Shown here piece after piece: positions 20,752-33,060 of a stretch of 64,000 nucleotides of DNA. Position 1 is the stretch's first letter. The number at the start of each line of letters is the position of its first letter. The notes under the pieces are model-generated. The model searched no databases. It had not been told where the DNA came from and saw only the letters and a program-made list of their open reading frames with translations. Origin of the DNA: Tolypocladium sp. Sup5 PDA-1 (Eukaryota; Ascomycota; Sordariomycetes; Hypocreales; Ophiocordycipitaceae); NCBI GenBank assembly GCA_000750105.3, contig JPHH03000049.1, positions 1-64,000 on the forward strand, read 5' to 3'. A program made the translations under genes and the position numbers.

Positions 20752-22883
20752 TGGGTTGATGCACTTATACCAGCAACGTCTGCGGGGTGGTTGATTTGAG
20801 CCAAACGGGCTGCTGTCCTGTGCTATGAAAGAACGGAAAGGGGATAGGGTTGGGATATGATTGGCGGAAGTGACAGTTTGAGTCGCTAGTTCTACCTTGG
20901 TCCTGCTAGCCCCAGATTCCCCACGTTCCCCTCGCGGCAGCTCTCCACCAAGCAATCGCATCTCAGCTGCTCTTCAAAAGTCCTGTGCATCTTTAATTTC
21001 CATCAATTAATTCTATCAATTAACGGTTTTCATACAATTCTCGTATATCTCTGATGCTTTAACTATAAAATTAACTCTATAACTATGCAACTAAAATCAA
21101 GCATCTAGTTACTCCCGGCTTATCCAGATGGCAGAAACGCAGAGGGACTGCATCCGGATCCAGATGCCCATATTCCCATCCATAACAAGAAGGCCTCCGT
21201 CCTCCCCTGCGTCTTTGCACTTCTGTTTTCTTGGCCCGGGGTCTGTTCTGCCAACCCATCAAATGCTTTCTACGGCTAAGAACATGTTGTAGGCCGTATG
21301 GGGCAGCTCGGCAGGTCCAGCATCAAAGGACTCTCGATTGGATGAGTCTGGAAAGCGTTCTTGTGCCCACTGAAGCGGGACGGACTGTCGCCGCTCATGT
21401 TTGGCGGTGTCGATAGTAAGGGGAGCCGAGGTACCGGCTTTTGCACTTCGCCTGCATTCCGTCTTGGAAATCGAACGCGAGAGCACCTTCTTCGTTGTCA
21501 CTAGCTGGACAGCGTCGATGTTCCCAGCATCAACGAAACCAAACCTTAATTAATTAGCAGCCCGACCAAGGCGCCAATGATCTGGGCAGCCTTCGCTGGC
21601 GAGTGCCGCACGATAGCTTCCTTGCAAGCGGGTGACGTCAAAGGCGCCCCCGCCCGGCGGCCTTTCCACGGGCAGTTGCCAGCTAGGGGTAAAAAATACT
21701 CACCCGCAATGTAGCACTACAAAACCCACTATCATGGTATCGCCATCTATTAGTATTAGCTAGAGTTACCGTTGCCAAATTATTTATCGTCACCGATTGT
21801 ACCTTCCTCGTGGCGGCAAGGCTTCTACGGCCCTACAACAAGCGTTAAATTAGCCACGACGCCAGTGGCAGCTACGGCAATCACGGCATCTTCGGCCCCA
21901 ACCGCTGCGGTATTTGCGACAAGGGAAACTGCCGCGACCTTCTTCAAAGGGATTGGCAGTGGTCATTGCGGTTGTTACGGCACGGAGGCAAAGGGAACAT
22001 CGGTTTCCAGCCAGTAGGCGCTGTGATGACCGAAACAATAGATGTTGGCCACCCCGGCAGAAGGGAAACGCTAGTGCCGAGACAGCACCTCATGCCCGTA
22101 CGAGTATGTAAGGCACACTTAGCGTGCCCGAAGCGCCATGCCGCGAGTGGTTTGTTGACTCGAGGAGTACTGTGTATATTGCCAGCAAGCTGTGACACTA
22201 GGCTCGGCGGCTTCGAGTCCAATAGCAGCGTCATTTAGATCTCTCAATGGAGGTTCTCACGCCCAGTATGCTCCTTAATCCTATACATTCTCCACGTTCC
22301 TGACCCTTCATTTATACCGTTCCTAACGGTCCCCAGAGTTCCTACAGCGTCGATAGATTTAGTCACGGGTTTGTCACGGACTCCGGGCTCCGGGAATCAT
22401 GCTCAGACATCTAATGGCGCGAACCGCTTGGCCCGAGCTGCTTTTTTGAACCTAGGTTTGTCTGCCGACCTTGATTCGTGCGCACCAATGAGGGATCGTC
22501 ATGAAAAGGATAGCCGGAGAGTGATTGGCTAAAGCGTCGGCATTCGTCTGCGAATGTCACGAGGCTTCCCTGCAATCTCCAACGGGAAGCTGCAGTACCT
22601 TATCTGCTTTTGTTTCTTTTGGGCTTTCCCTTCGCACTACTTGTAGTTTCCGGCTAGTACTCCTGAATATGTGCTTGAACTGGTTAGTCCGTTCGAAAGA
22701 CAGTGATCCTTACCTCACAGATTTCAGGTGGTTATTCAAGGATTGGTTCCATTCGAAGAGTGTAGTCTGAAATGGAGATTTAGTTTTGTAGTCTGAATGT
22801 ATATAACGTCGCTTCTTGTCAGCTCTCTCTCCTGCTCTTTAGAAGCAACAGCACCCAAAAGTTCTCATCCCTTTCTCACCACC
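20752..22883. other. Long intergenic region, no supported gene
   Basis: About 2.1 kb between the subtilisin relic and the sedolisin gene. A short AT-rich patch lies at about 20990-21110. Small open frames (up to 96 codons) show no resemblance to known families. The last 150 bp form the probable promoter and leader of the sedolisin gene. Confidence 0.5.
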
Positions 22884-24620
22884 ATGGTCTTTTCCCTTCG
22901 AGCTACGGTTGTGGCGTGTGTCACTTCTATCGCTTATGCCAGCCCGATTCTGGAAGAGCGCACCGCCAGGTTCGGACCGCCTTCTATTCGGGAGAAAGTC
23001 AACGTTCCTGCAGCATGGAGCGCGACGGGGTCTCCCCATCCCGACACCGTCCTGAACATGCAAATCGCCCTCAAGCAGAACAACATTAACGGTCTGGAAC
23101 AAAAGTTGCTGGACATTTCCAACCCCAAGAGCTCAAACTACGGCAAATGGATGTCCAAAGAGGGCGTGGAAGCATACACGCGCCCCTCCGAGGAATCTGT
23201 TGACTTGGTGAAGCAGTGGCTCGCCTCGCACGGGATCCAAGAAAGCTCCATCTCTCAACCGTCGCCGGACTGGATTGAAGTCAAGGTGCCAGTCAGCAAA
23301 GCAGAGTCTATGCTCGGTTCCCAGTATTCCTTGTTCCGCAATTCAGTTTCGGGGAAAGAGGTCCCTCGCACGACCGAGTACTCGATTCCATTGTCCCTCC
23401 ACGACCATGTCGACACTATTCAGCCAACTACATCCTTCCACCGATCCATGGGGGCCCAGGCTGCTCGCCACAGAACCAAGCCCCAGAGCACGACCCAGAG
23501 CAGCATCGCGGCTGCGTGCGACCCCAGCAACATTGTTCCGTCTTGCATTCAGAGCTACTACAACGTCGACTATACTGGCAAGGGAAAGGCATCTCTCGCG
23601 GTCACCGGACTCATCGACTTTTCGGCCAGCCATGATGATGCAGCCCAGTTCCTGAAAACCTATGACTCCAGCATCGCCGGAACCAACTTCATTGACGCCT
23701 CAATCAACGGAACCACAAACCAACCCAACAACGCCACTTTGGAAGGTAACTTGGATACACAAATCGCACTCGCTCTTGGATATCCAAACCCAGTCACGTA
23801 CTACGCTGTCGGTCCCAGCTATGATCCCGGCACTCAATTTGGAGACGAGCTTGTGGACCTGGGCATCTTTCTCAACTCTGCCACCGACCCGCCCACCTCT
23901 GTCTCAACTTCATACGGCGGAGAGGAGCAGGGGTTCTCGTCTTCCTACCTTGACCGTATTTGCAACGAGTTTATGAAGGCTGGATCTCGTGGCATCTCCA
24001 TTTTCTTCTCTTCCGGCGACTTTGGCGTCGGTGGAAATGGCAGGTCGAGCTGCGGGGGAGGTTTCTATGCCCTTTTCCCAGCCTCCTGTCCGTACGTTAC
24101 CGCTGTTGGTTCCACTCAATTCTCCAATGGGGGAGAGCAGGCCGCCATCTTCGAGCGTGGAGGGTCTACTGGCGGCGGGTTTTCCTGGCACTTCGCTGCC
24201 CCGTCTTACCAGAGTGCCGATACCACGGGCTATATCAGCAACAACCTGGACAGCTCCTTCGACGGGTACTACCAGGCAGGTGGCCGAGGATATCCCGATG
24301 TCGCTTTGGTTGGCGAGTACTACGATATTATCGTCAATGGCTCAACTATACGAGCTTACGGCACTTCTGCATCGAGTCCTGCTTGGGCAGCGCTCATCTC
24401 TCAAATCAACGACTACCGTATCAACGAGGGCAAGTCTACTCTGGGCTTCCTCAACCCCCTCATTTACGGAAGCTCAACTGTAAGAGCGACATTTAACGAC
24501 ATCACGGTTGGCAACAACCGAGGTTGCGACTCCGACGGATTTCCAGCGGCTGCTGGCTGGGATCCTACTACTGGCCTGGGAACGATGAACTTTGGAAAGC
24601 TTCGACAAGCGCTGGGTTAA
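22884..24620 (+). CDS. Sedolisin (S53) tripeptidyl-peptidase, secreted
   Basis: A 578-residue, intron-free preproenzyme. There is a signal peptide (residues 1 to about 19, MVFSLRATVVACVTSIAYA) and a prodomain to about residue 205, including SNYGKWMSKEGVEAYTRPS, a typical pro-kumamolisin block. The catalytic domain carries the S53 residues E287 and D291 (LEGNLDTQIAL), the oxyanion Asp D379 (FFSSGDFGVGG) and the nucleophile S495 in AYGTSASSPAWAAL. The C-terminal calcium site is represented by D539 (FNDIT) and D560 (AAGWDPTTGLG). These enzymes remove N-terminal tripeptides at acid pH outside the cell. I chose the ATG at 22884 because it directly precedes the signal peptide; an in-frame ATG at 22797 adds 29 residues lying upstream of it. 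The gene is convergent with the Zn2Cys6 factor. Confidence 0.93.
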   Translation: MVFSLRATVVACVTSIAYASPILEERTARFGPPSIREKVNVPAAWSATGSPHPDTVLNMQIALKQNNINGLEQKLLDISNPKSSNYGKWMSKEGVEAYTRPSEESVDLVKQWLASHGIQESSISQPSPDWIEVKVPVSKAESMLGSQYSLFRNSVSGKEVPRTTEYSIPLSLHDHVDTIQPTTSFHRSMGAQAARHRTKPQSTTQSSIAAACDPSNIVPSCIQSYYNVDYTGKGKASLAVTGLIDFSASHDDAAQFLKTYDSSIAGTNFIDASINGTTNQPNNATLEGNLDTQIALALGYPNPVTYYAVGPSYDPGTQFGDELVDLGIFLNSATDPPTSVSTSYGGEEQGFSSSYLDRICNEFMKAGSRGISIFFSSGDFGVGGNGRSSCGGGFYALFPASCPYVTAVGSTQFSNGGEQAAIFERGGSTGGGFSWHFAAPSYQSADTTGYISNNLDSSFDGYYQAGGRGYPDVALVGEYYDIIVNGSTIRAYGTSASSPAWAALISQINDYRINEGKSTLGFLNPLIYGSSTVRATFNDITVGNNRGCDSDGFPAAAGWDPTTGLGTMNFGKLRQALG

Positions 24621-24944
24621 TGCCTCGATCATGAAAAGGGCAAGGCTTGAGTACGGAAAAGACTGAGGCAAGCATACTTGACCAAAGTTGTTCGAGGTGT
24701 TCTTTCTTTGTTGAAGTTGTTCGAGGTTTCACTTGTGATGTCACCTGCTATTGCTACAGCGAGAACTTTCTGCTCACCGGGGACTTTACTGTGCCTGGCG
24801 CCAAAAGCAGCCCCGGAAATTTTCACATTGCACTTTGGCTTGTATATGGTTGGGCCAGGCCAACTTTTCTAATTTGGCTAAATTTACAATCATTTACCTC
24901 AATTCTCATCTCTTCTTGTTTCGTTGTGGTCATGCATCTAGACA

Positions 24945-27406
24945 TTACATCCCTGCATCACCTTCACCGTGAAACGTGTCCCACGAGAACCAGTCGAATG
25001 CGCTTTCAAACCGTCGCTTCCGGCCACGAGGGTCCGCAGATGTGATTTCGTCGGAAAAGCAGTTCAGTAGCCCTTCGACGTCGACGTCTTGAATGGCCGT
25101 ACTGACAAAGTCTTGCGTCTGAATATAGTCGGAGAAGATCTGCGAGTACGAGTCAAAATCTGGAACATCCTCGATGGTGCTTTCCCTGCTCAACGGAGCC
25201 ATCGAATTCTTTGCGGGATGGCTAGACTCGACCGTATCATGGCCATGGCTGACAATGAACTTGGCGAGACTGTAAAAAACTTCCGCTGTTTGCTCCAACT
25301 TTGACGCGACGCTGGCAAGGGATTGCAGTTGCTTCGCCATGTTCCGAAAGTATGAGACGGCTTCTGACAGCAGGCCCAGATCTTGGTTCGTGTCGCTTGC
25401 TAAAGGATAGCGGGTAACCTGACTAAAAATGGTGAAGAATGGCGTGAATGGATAGTACAGTAGTTGCCTATTGTTGTTAGATGTCAGTCAATCGGTTCCA
25501 TCAGTAGATCCGGCTGCCTACCACACAACGCCGTTGTACACCTGGCTCCAGTTGGAGACCATGTCGGGGAGGAGAGATATGGCTTCCCGCGCCAAGTCAA
25601 GACAGCTATCGGAGTACTCGTCGTCTCCCTGCATTAGCAGGATAAGAACGTGCAAATATTGAAACGTCATGGTCCGGATGCCGAGCGACATTTCGTGAAG
25701 CTGCTCGACGCTGACTTGTGCAGCTTCTGAATCGCGGGCTGCCATTAGGGTCTAGTCATATTAGAACATTTCTAGTCGCAGCGCCACCATGGCACGAACC
25801 TGTGTTGTTTGCAATTTCCAAGACTCCAATTTCGACTTTAGGTGCTGGCGCGTTGAAGAGATGCCGGGGGCGAGAAAGTCCAACACTTCGCCAGTAATCC
25901 TGGCCAGTTCAATACTTTGCTTGAAGAAGTGCGCACCAAACGTCGATATGACGGTCTGAGAAGTAGAATCATGTGGCTGGTCATGGTGCGGGCGATATCT
26001 TTGGAGATGATGGAAGTCGGGCGGGGGAACGTGCTGGTAGAGCGACGCGGGAAGGAACGTTGGCCGACCAAAGGCCAAGGCACAAGACTTGTCAACAATA
26101 AAAAGTGCCCAAAATAGAGACAGCTGACGCTGCTGCTCGCCAAAGTCCTGAGTGGCAGGGGCATGTAGCCCCAGAGCTTGAACTTGGCGGCATGCATGGC
26201 CCGTAAGCATCCATGAGAGGTTCGGGGAGGTGTAATCCTCTCCATGACAAGATAGCAATAGTAGTGCTTGGAGATTGACTTCGTTTGGCTCCAGAAAGAT
26301 GCTAGCATCATTCAAGGCAAGTCGAGTGTTGTGCCGGAATGACTTGACCAGATGCGCCAGCGATGCCTCGTTCAACGACAGAGCGAGAAGGATGAAGTTG
26401 ACATAGACCACCCAGGCTCGCCGACGGACCAGCTCAGGTTCAAACATGACCTGAGTCAAAGTATCGTCCGGGGGCTTGATGGTCATTACATCCCCGAGCT
26501 CAATGTTTTGAAGAAAACCTAACACGGTTAGCTAGACGTGAACGGCTTGATAGCCTTGCATGGTTGGTAAACTTACGGCTCATTAATCCATATCCCACTG
26601 CCTTTGACGGAACGAAAAATCCGGTTGGGGTTACTGTTCCATCACTCGGGTCTCTAGGGTCTTCAAAGTCGACAGTCCTCATCGCCCTGGAGAGATCTTG
26701 CAGCCCAGCAGAAGCATTCTGATGCTCTACAGCGTAGTGGGTGCTGCCTTTCAGATTCTCTAAATCCTGGGAAGCTCTGTCTAGCGAAGCGAATGAGTGT
26801 GCAGTTGCAATGGCAAGGCGGGGCTTGGCTCGATCGTCAAGGCTTGAGTGCTGCAAACCTGGCGCAGGGCTGAAAGTGCTTCGATTGGAAACGGTATCGG
26901 CTGTTGTGGCGGGTGCACTCAAAGTTCTATTGACAGATATGGTTAATTGTTCGAGAGCCAGTTCTATCCGCTGTAGACGCAGGTGGATATCATCATGTTC
27001 TGGCCTGGAAGTGTCCGGCAGAGTGCCGCTGCCGCATGTCTCGTTCCTTTCAAGGATTAGCCACAGATACTATGCGCTTGTAATACATGCAACAGCGTTA
27101 CCGTTACTTACGAATCAGATTGCGCCGCCTTGAGCTTCGAGGCTTTCCTCGAGTACACACAGTCACCTGGCCAGGGGCGGCAAGCAGCACACTTTGGCAG
27201 CTCGCGTGAACACCTTTCCAAGTCAGCGGTGGAATTTCGCGCCTGTACTTGGGCCCAAATACTACTTGATCTTCTTTTCCCTGCAAAAGTCGCACTGTAG
27301 GACGTGTCAGCCAAGCTCCTCATCCCCAGCCCCGAGAGTTATCCAGGCTTACGGCGAATCGCGACAGGGGACCTGCGGCAGCCAACGGCGGCGTCTTGGT
27401 AGCCAT
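24945..27406 (-). CDS. Zn2Cys6 fungal transcription factor
   Basis: Seven exons on the minus strand: 27406-27353, 27294-27266, 27213-27112, 27046-26577, 26518-25800, 25751-25522, 25467-24945; 708 residues with consistent phases. The DNA-binding cluster at C19, C22, C29, C36, C39, C46 (spacing 2-6-6-2-6) is built from three small exons, with intron 2 (gtagta, 52 nt) splitting the K-C junction. A short coiled coil follows (LRLQRIELALEQL). The fungal-specific middle domain includes PELVRRRAWVVYVNFILLALSLNEAS and a block with LSLFWALFIVDKSCALAFGRP, the most conserved motif of that domain. The gene is divergent from the ABC transporter, sharing 405 bp, which makes that transporter the first candidate target. 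No acidic activation domain stands out; the C-terminus is Asp/Ser-rich. Confidence 0.88.
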
Positions 27407-27811
27407 GTTTAACGTCAGAGGGCCTCTAGCCGGATGCAAAGGAACTTTCAGAGGAGAATATCCGGTCGCGCGCAGAGTAAACACGTGTCCAAGCGGCAAT
27501 GTTACGGTCGGTGTTGGGGAGAGGTTGGAGACATGCGGTTGAACTTCCGCTGGTGGCCACTGTAATTGGCCCCGTCCGGACCGCTAGTGTCCCAAACTCC
27601 GACGTTCCGGCCTCAGCCAATCATGCGCCGACATCCCGGACTTACAGACTTGGACTCTGCAGGTATCGCTATTTAATGCCCAGGAAGAATCGGGGACACA
27701 TGGACTGGTATTCTTTACATTCCGTTTGTTCTTTCCTTAAACTATTCTCTGTCCCTCCTCCTGTATAAAAGGGTCGCTGGAAAGGAGTACTCGAACCGCC
27801 GTGCAAATCTG
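27407..27811. promoter_or_regulatory. Bidirectional promoter of Zn2Cys6 factor and ABC transporter
   Basis: 405 bp between divergent start codons. On the plus strand a TATA box (tataaaa, 27764-27770) lies 42-48 bp before the transporter ATG. A CCAAT element is near 27616. An E-box-like palindrome acacgtgt lies at 27481-27488. The short inverted CGG pair cggaccg at 27577-27583 is the type of half-site arrangement that Zn2Cys6 proteins bind. Other single CGG triplets are scattered on both strands. Binding by the neighbouring regulator is inference. Confidence 0.55.
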
Positions 27812-30800
27812 ATGATTGACATCAACTCCATCATGGCAGACCAGAACCCTAAGCTGGAGCGGCGAGTCTCGCTGCGAGGCGTAAGTAAAACCAACCTGCT
27901 GGAACCTTGAGCAATTTCCCCTTTCCCTCGTTCTGACAGTACTTAGCTTCTACGTTTTGTTTCCAGCACGGATAAGCTGTTGTATGGACTGGCGCTGCTC
28001 TGCTCAGCCGCGTCTGGCACCATTCTGCCGCTTATGACCTTGATATTCGGCCAGTTTGTTACCATCTTCAATGACTTCGCCACCGGCAAACTCTCGGACG
28101 ACGCCATGCTTCATCAAATATCGCATTTCGCGTGCGCTGCATTCTCCCACCCTTCTGGCGGAGGGACAACTGACATGGATCATCTGCAGACTCTACTTCG
28201 TCTATCTCTTCATTGCCAAAGCGGTACTCAGCTACGCTTCAATGGTCCTCTTCACCATCGTATCCACCAAGGTGACATCCGATCTTCAACAGCGGTACAT
28301 TCATGCTGTGCTTCATCAGACAATTGCATTCCATGACACTCAGCTTCGCGCTGGAGCCGTTGCAGAAGCGCTTGGGAACCATTCAAACGCCATCCGGTCC
28401 GGCCTTGCCGACAAAATGGGCCTGACGGTACAAAATACCGCTTCGGTTGTTACTGCATTCGTTGTTGCTATTGCTTCCGTCTGGAACTTGGCACTGGCCG
28501 TCGCGGCTGGGATTCCTGCCTCCGTACTCGTCATAGGATCTCTCAGCGTGGTGGACGATAAACTTGAGAGCAAGATTAACGCCCTGAAAGAAGAAGCTGG
28601 AACAATCGCCCACGAGGTCCTCGGGTCAATCAGAACTGTCCGGTCTCTGAATGCGACGCGGAGGCTGTACAAACAATATGAATCATTGCTCCAGGCCGCA
28701 GCACACACGGGTTGGAGGCGAGCCTCGATCTTCGGCCTCCAGGTCGGGACTTATATGTTTATGATCTACGGTGCATACGCCCTGGCCTTCTGGTACGGAA
28801 TACGGCTGTATGCGACCGGGAGTGTCAACCAACCGGGCAAGGTCATTACGACTCTCTTCTCCATCATGATTGGGATGAATTCGTTTTCTCAACTGGCGGG
28901 TTTTCTTGGAGGCTTCGTGAGTATCATGGCTTCCGCGAAAGAGATCCTCGCTGTGGTCGACGATGGACCGCTGTCGATGCGTTCATGGGACCCAGCTGGA
29001 AATGCGATCGACTTACTCGAGAATGCACAGCTGCAAGACGTACTGAAAGAGGACATTACGTTTTCGGACGTCGAGTTTCGATACCCGGCACGGGCGACTG
29101 CGGCAGTTCTTCAGTCACTCTCTCTGACCATCCCCGGCGGAAAGAAGACTGCGCTCGTCGGACAAACCGGGTGTGGCAAATCCACCATCATTGCGCTCTT
29201 GTTACGTTGGTATGATGCACAGTCCGGCTCCATCGCGATAGGGAATACGGAGCTGTCCAATATCCCAACCAAGCGTTGGAGAGCAAACATCGGCTTTGTC
29301 CAGCAAGTGAGTGTTCTATAAGCTGATATCCATGCACGGTTGCTGACGGTTCTAGGAACCACGGCTGTTCAGCGAAACTATTCTTGAAAACGTACAGTTT
29401 GGTCTTTTAGGGACGTCACTGGAGCAGCTTCCAGATGGTCAAAAAAAGAGTCTTGCAATCGAGGCATGCAAAGTCGCACACGCTCACGACTTCATCACCA
29501 GCTTGCCCCTTGTACGTGCAAGCTGCAAACCCCGTTACGAAGCGCCAGAGAACAATAGTTAATATGCACTCAGGAATATGATACCCAGGTTGGACATAAA
29601 GGCACACAGCTTTCTGGCGGCCAGAAGCAGCGCATTGCCATTGCGAGGGCAATTGTCAAGGATCCCGCCATCCTCATCCTGGATGAAGCCACAAGCTCCC
29701 TCGACACGACATCAGAAGCACTCATCCAGAAAGCCATCGAAGCGGCAAGTCAAAACAGAACAGTGATCTGCATTGCGCACAAACTCAGTACGATCGAAAA
29801 TTCCGACAAGATTATCGTTCTCCAAAATGGGGCCATATTGGAGCAGGGGACGCACGATTCCCTCACAGCGGTAGATCACGGGCTCTACAAACGCCTCTGG
29901 GAAGTCCAATCACTCTACAGCCAGTCACCGCAGACGGCTTCTCACTCGGCAGGGCATTTCGATGCTTCATCCGATGAAACATCCTTCATGCAAGACGAGA
30001 AGGCGGCAGATAATACCATTCAACATCCTTCTGATGGCGGTAAGCCCAAATCCACCAGAGAAGGCACGTTCAAAACCATTGGATCAATCCTGTATCAGTA
30101 CAGGAGGATGTGGCTTGCATACACGGGATTGATAACCTGTTCCGTAATCGCAGGTAAGCACCATGGTTCCGTTGAGCTTCACATGATGGCTTACACGGTG
30201 CAGGCGGCTTGTATCCTGCGCAAGCGATCTTGTATGCCAAGTCGGTAGCTACGTTCCAGCTGTCTCATGACTCCTTGGACGCAGTTGGAAACTTTTGGGG
30301 CCTTATTTGGTTCATCTTGGCACTCGTCGTTGCTGCCAGCTACTTTGGTCTATCGTTCTTGGGATCTGGGCTGGGAGAGGTAATGAACCCAGTCTGAAAC
30401 AACTTCGCTAGCTAACATTCTTCAACGCAGACCGTTGCGCAAGATTACAGGAGCCTCTACTTCCGCAATTTCTTGCATCAGCCAGTGGGGTTCTTCGACA
30501 AGCCCACCAACAGCACCGGCAAACTTGTGTCCCAGCTCTCAAGCAAACCGGAATCGATTCAGCAACTCGCGGGTGGAAACATGAGCGTGTTTATCACTGT
30601 GTCCGTATCCCTCATCAGCACCGTCATTCTGGCCCTTGCAATTGGGTGGAAGTATGCCCTGGTCGTCCTAGCCGGGGGACTTCCCGCCATCTTTGCCGCA
30701 AACTTCGTTCGTGAGAGAATGGAAAACACATTTCAAGAAAACGCGGAAAAGGTCTTTACGGAATGTGTTGGCTACGCAGGCGAGTGTGTTGAAGCCATTC

Positions 30801-32357
30801 GGACAGTCTCATCTCTGAACATGGAGGACTATGTTGACGGTAGGTTCGAAGCACTATTGCGGACTCACTGCCAGCGGGCCACAAGATACGCAGTTCGCGC
30901 CATGGTCTTGTTTGCATTGAGTGAGTCTGTTGACCTACTTTGTATGGCGCTTGCTTTTTGGTAAGTGACGGCGGCCGGATCCAATGCTGGGATCTCGTGA
31001 CTGACGTTGGTAGGTATGGCGGCACGTTGCTGGTTCACGATAACTACTCGACTGAACAATTCTTCATCGTGTTCATTGCAATTGTGTTTGGGTCTCAGTC
31101 TGCAGGGTCATACTTTGCACACAGCTCAGGTACAGTTCACCCTCCTCGGAAGAGCAGTTCATTATTGACACTCATTGAAGACATCTCGAAGGGGGTATCA
31201 TCTGTCCATCATATTCGAGCTGTAGGCGACACCGCTCGTGGTGAGCTGAGGGAGTCCAAGGCCGTCAACCCGGAGCTGTCACCAGCACCAGGCCGACAGA
31301 ACCCGATTTTCGAGTTCCGCGATGTCAATTTCTCATACCCTGCTCGAAATGACTGCCAAGTTTTGAACAAACTCAATATGAAGGTATGCAGCCCTGTTAA
31401 TACCGGGAGACAAATCGCTCACAGACTTAGTTGCTCCCTGGACAATTCGCTGCCGTTGTAGGAGAGTCTGGCTCGGGCAAGTCGACAATCACGCAACTGC
31501 TTGAAAGGTAGAGACGCATGCTTTACCACCGCAGTAGTACAAGCTAACACATCCCAGATTCTACGAGCCTACAGCCGGGGAGATCTTTCTCAACGGCCAG
31601 CTCTTAAGACTGCAGGACCGTGAGGACATTCGCGACACGCTGGCTCTGGTTCCGCAGTAAGTCCAGCAACCATGGTACGCCAGCCACAATGCTAACGGGA
31701 GATTTAGGGAGCTTGTGCTTTATCAAGGTACTGGATCCGGCGCCTCATTATTGTCGCATGAGACTGACGGGACGCAACTTAGGGACAATCCGGGAGAATC
31801 TGTTGCTTGGAACGGACGCCATCCCGTCAGAGGAAGCATTCGCCGAGTTGTTAAGAACATGCGAGCTCTGCGATTTGGTGAATTCGTTACCAGAAGGAGA
31901 TCAAACGCATGTGGGTAGTCAGGGAGCTGCCCTCTCTGGAGGGCAACAACAACGCATTGCGATTGCGCGGGCGTTAATTCGCAACTCCCCCGTTTTGCTC
32001 CTGGACGAGGCAACAAGTGCGCTCGACAGTGAGACCGAACGCGCCATTCAAGAGCGCCTAGTCAGGAGATTCTTGGGAAATGGGGAGAAGCGACACGCAA
32101 TTCTTGCGATTGCCCACAGACTATCCACAGTCCGAAACGCTGACATCATTTACGTCATGAAGCACGGTCGTGTTGTCGAGAGCGGGAATCATTCAGAGCT
32201 TTGCGATCGCAAAGGCCTCTATTACAGCATGGTAGGTTGTATCAGTATTCTATAACGAAGCATCATGGAACCTGGTTACTAACTGTAGTAGTGGAAGGCG
32301 GCAGACAAGACACCAGGCTCGGATGGCGGGACCGCAGAGGCAGCAACTCCGAATTAG
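27812..32357 (+). CDS. Full-size ABCB (MDR/P-glycoprotein-type) transporter
   Basis: I read 14 exons: 27812-27880, 27947-28131, 28190-29306, 29356-29511, 29574-30153, 30204-30379, 30431-30960, 31014-31129, 31181-31383, 31431-31507, 31558-31656, 31708-31727, 31783-32231, 32292-32357; 1280 residues, every phase agreeing. The order is TMD1-NBD1-TMD2-NBD2. NBD1 has Walker A GQTGCGKST (about residue 409), LSGGQ (522), Walker B ILILDEATSSLD and the H-loop IAHKLSTI. NBD2 has GESGSGKST (about 1055), LSGGQ (1160), LLLDEATSALD and IAHRLSTV. Both ATP sites look intact. The coupling sequence SNATRRLYKQYE/SLNMEDYVDG type is present in both TMDs. Exon 12 is only 20 nt. The last intron is inferred; without it the protein ends 7 residues after exon 13. 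The product should be a plasma-membrane or vacuolar exporter of lipophilic compounds or peptides. Confidence 0.9.
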
Positions 32358-32536
32358 GTAGTACTAGAGAGGGTTCACATTGAAGGTTAGAGCCGTGTTA
32401 CATATAGCAATAATGGCGCTCCTTGGAGTTGGATGAAGTGGCTGTGGGCTTGCCACTGTCGGGCAAGGGGGCTGATTTAACTTCATCTTGTCTCGGCTTA
32501 TAAACGACTCATTGTCTGCTATAGCTACAGATCTGT

Positions 32537-33060
32537 TTAAATAAATTTTAATATCTTCTCGGCCAACACATCGGGCATGCTCAACATCGGGAAGTGGCCA
32601 GAGTCCAAAGCCACTTCTTGGAACCTCACCCCTGTTTCTTAATCTCATCCACCATCGCCCTCTGAGCACACATCGGAAACGCATGACCTTGCTCTCAGAA
32701 GACATAAACCAACCGACCTCACGATGAAATGTTTTCTTCGGTGGGTAGGAAGAGCAGGCCTTTGAGTGCTTAGTGAGAGATGCCAGCCACTTCTGTTGGT
32801 CGTCTCTAGGTAGGTAAGGGTAGAACGCCGGCCCAGCATCAAATCCAGGTTTTATGACATTGAGATTGCCCTTCGGAACGTGAACGACCGCCGGTGTCAA
32901 TGTTCTTACCTGGATTCGCACCAAGGCACCCTCTTTCTTGGCGCATTCATCTCGAGGTTCTTCCCCTCCAAGCACAAAGGCTGCGAAGCAGGAAATCCCT
33001 TGGCCTTTCTTTCTCGGACCCTCATTCCACTGCGAGCTTCGGTCGCAACGGTGCCGCCAT
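32537..33060 (-). pseudogene. Alpha/beta-hydrolase relic, C-terminal half
   Basis: On the minus strand, pieces in different frames line up with small fungal alpha/beta hydrolases. First comes AAFVLGGEEPRDE. Then FYPYLPRDDQQKWLASL, matching the usual FYNDLP-x-E/D-x2-KW-x-L block, and VGWFMSSESK, the strand before the catalytic acid. The next pieces are GHAFPMCAQRAMVDEI in another frame and, in a third, LDSGHFPMLSMPDVLAEKI to a stop at 32537-32539, which contains the catalytic-His motif SGH-x-P. Shifts occur near 32690 and near 32645. The N-terminal half with the nucleophile elbow was not found upstream. It lies tail to tail with the ABC transporter. Confidence 0.6.
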
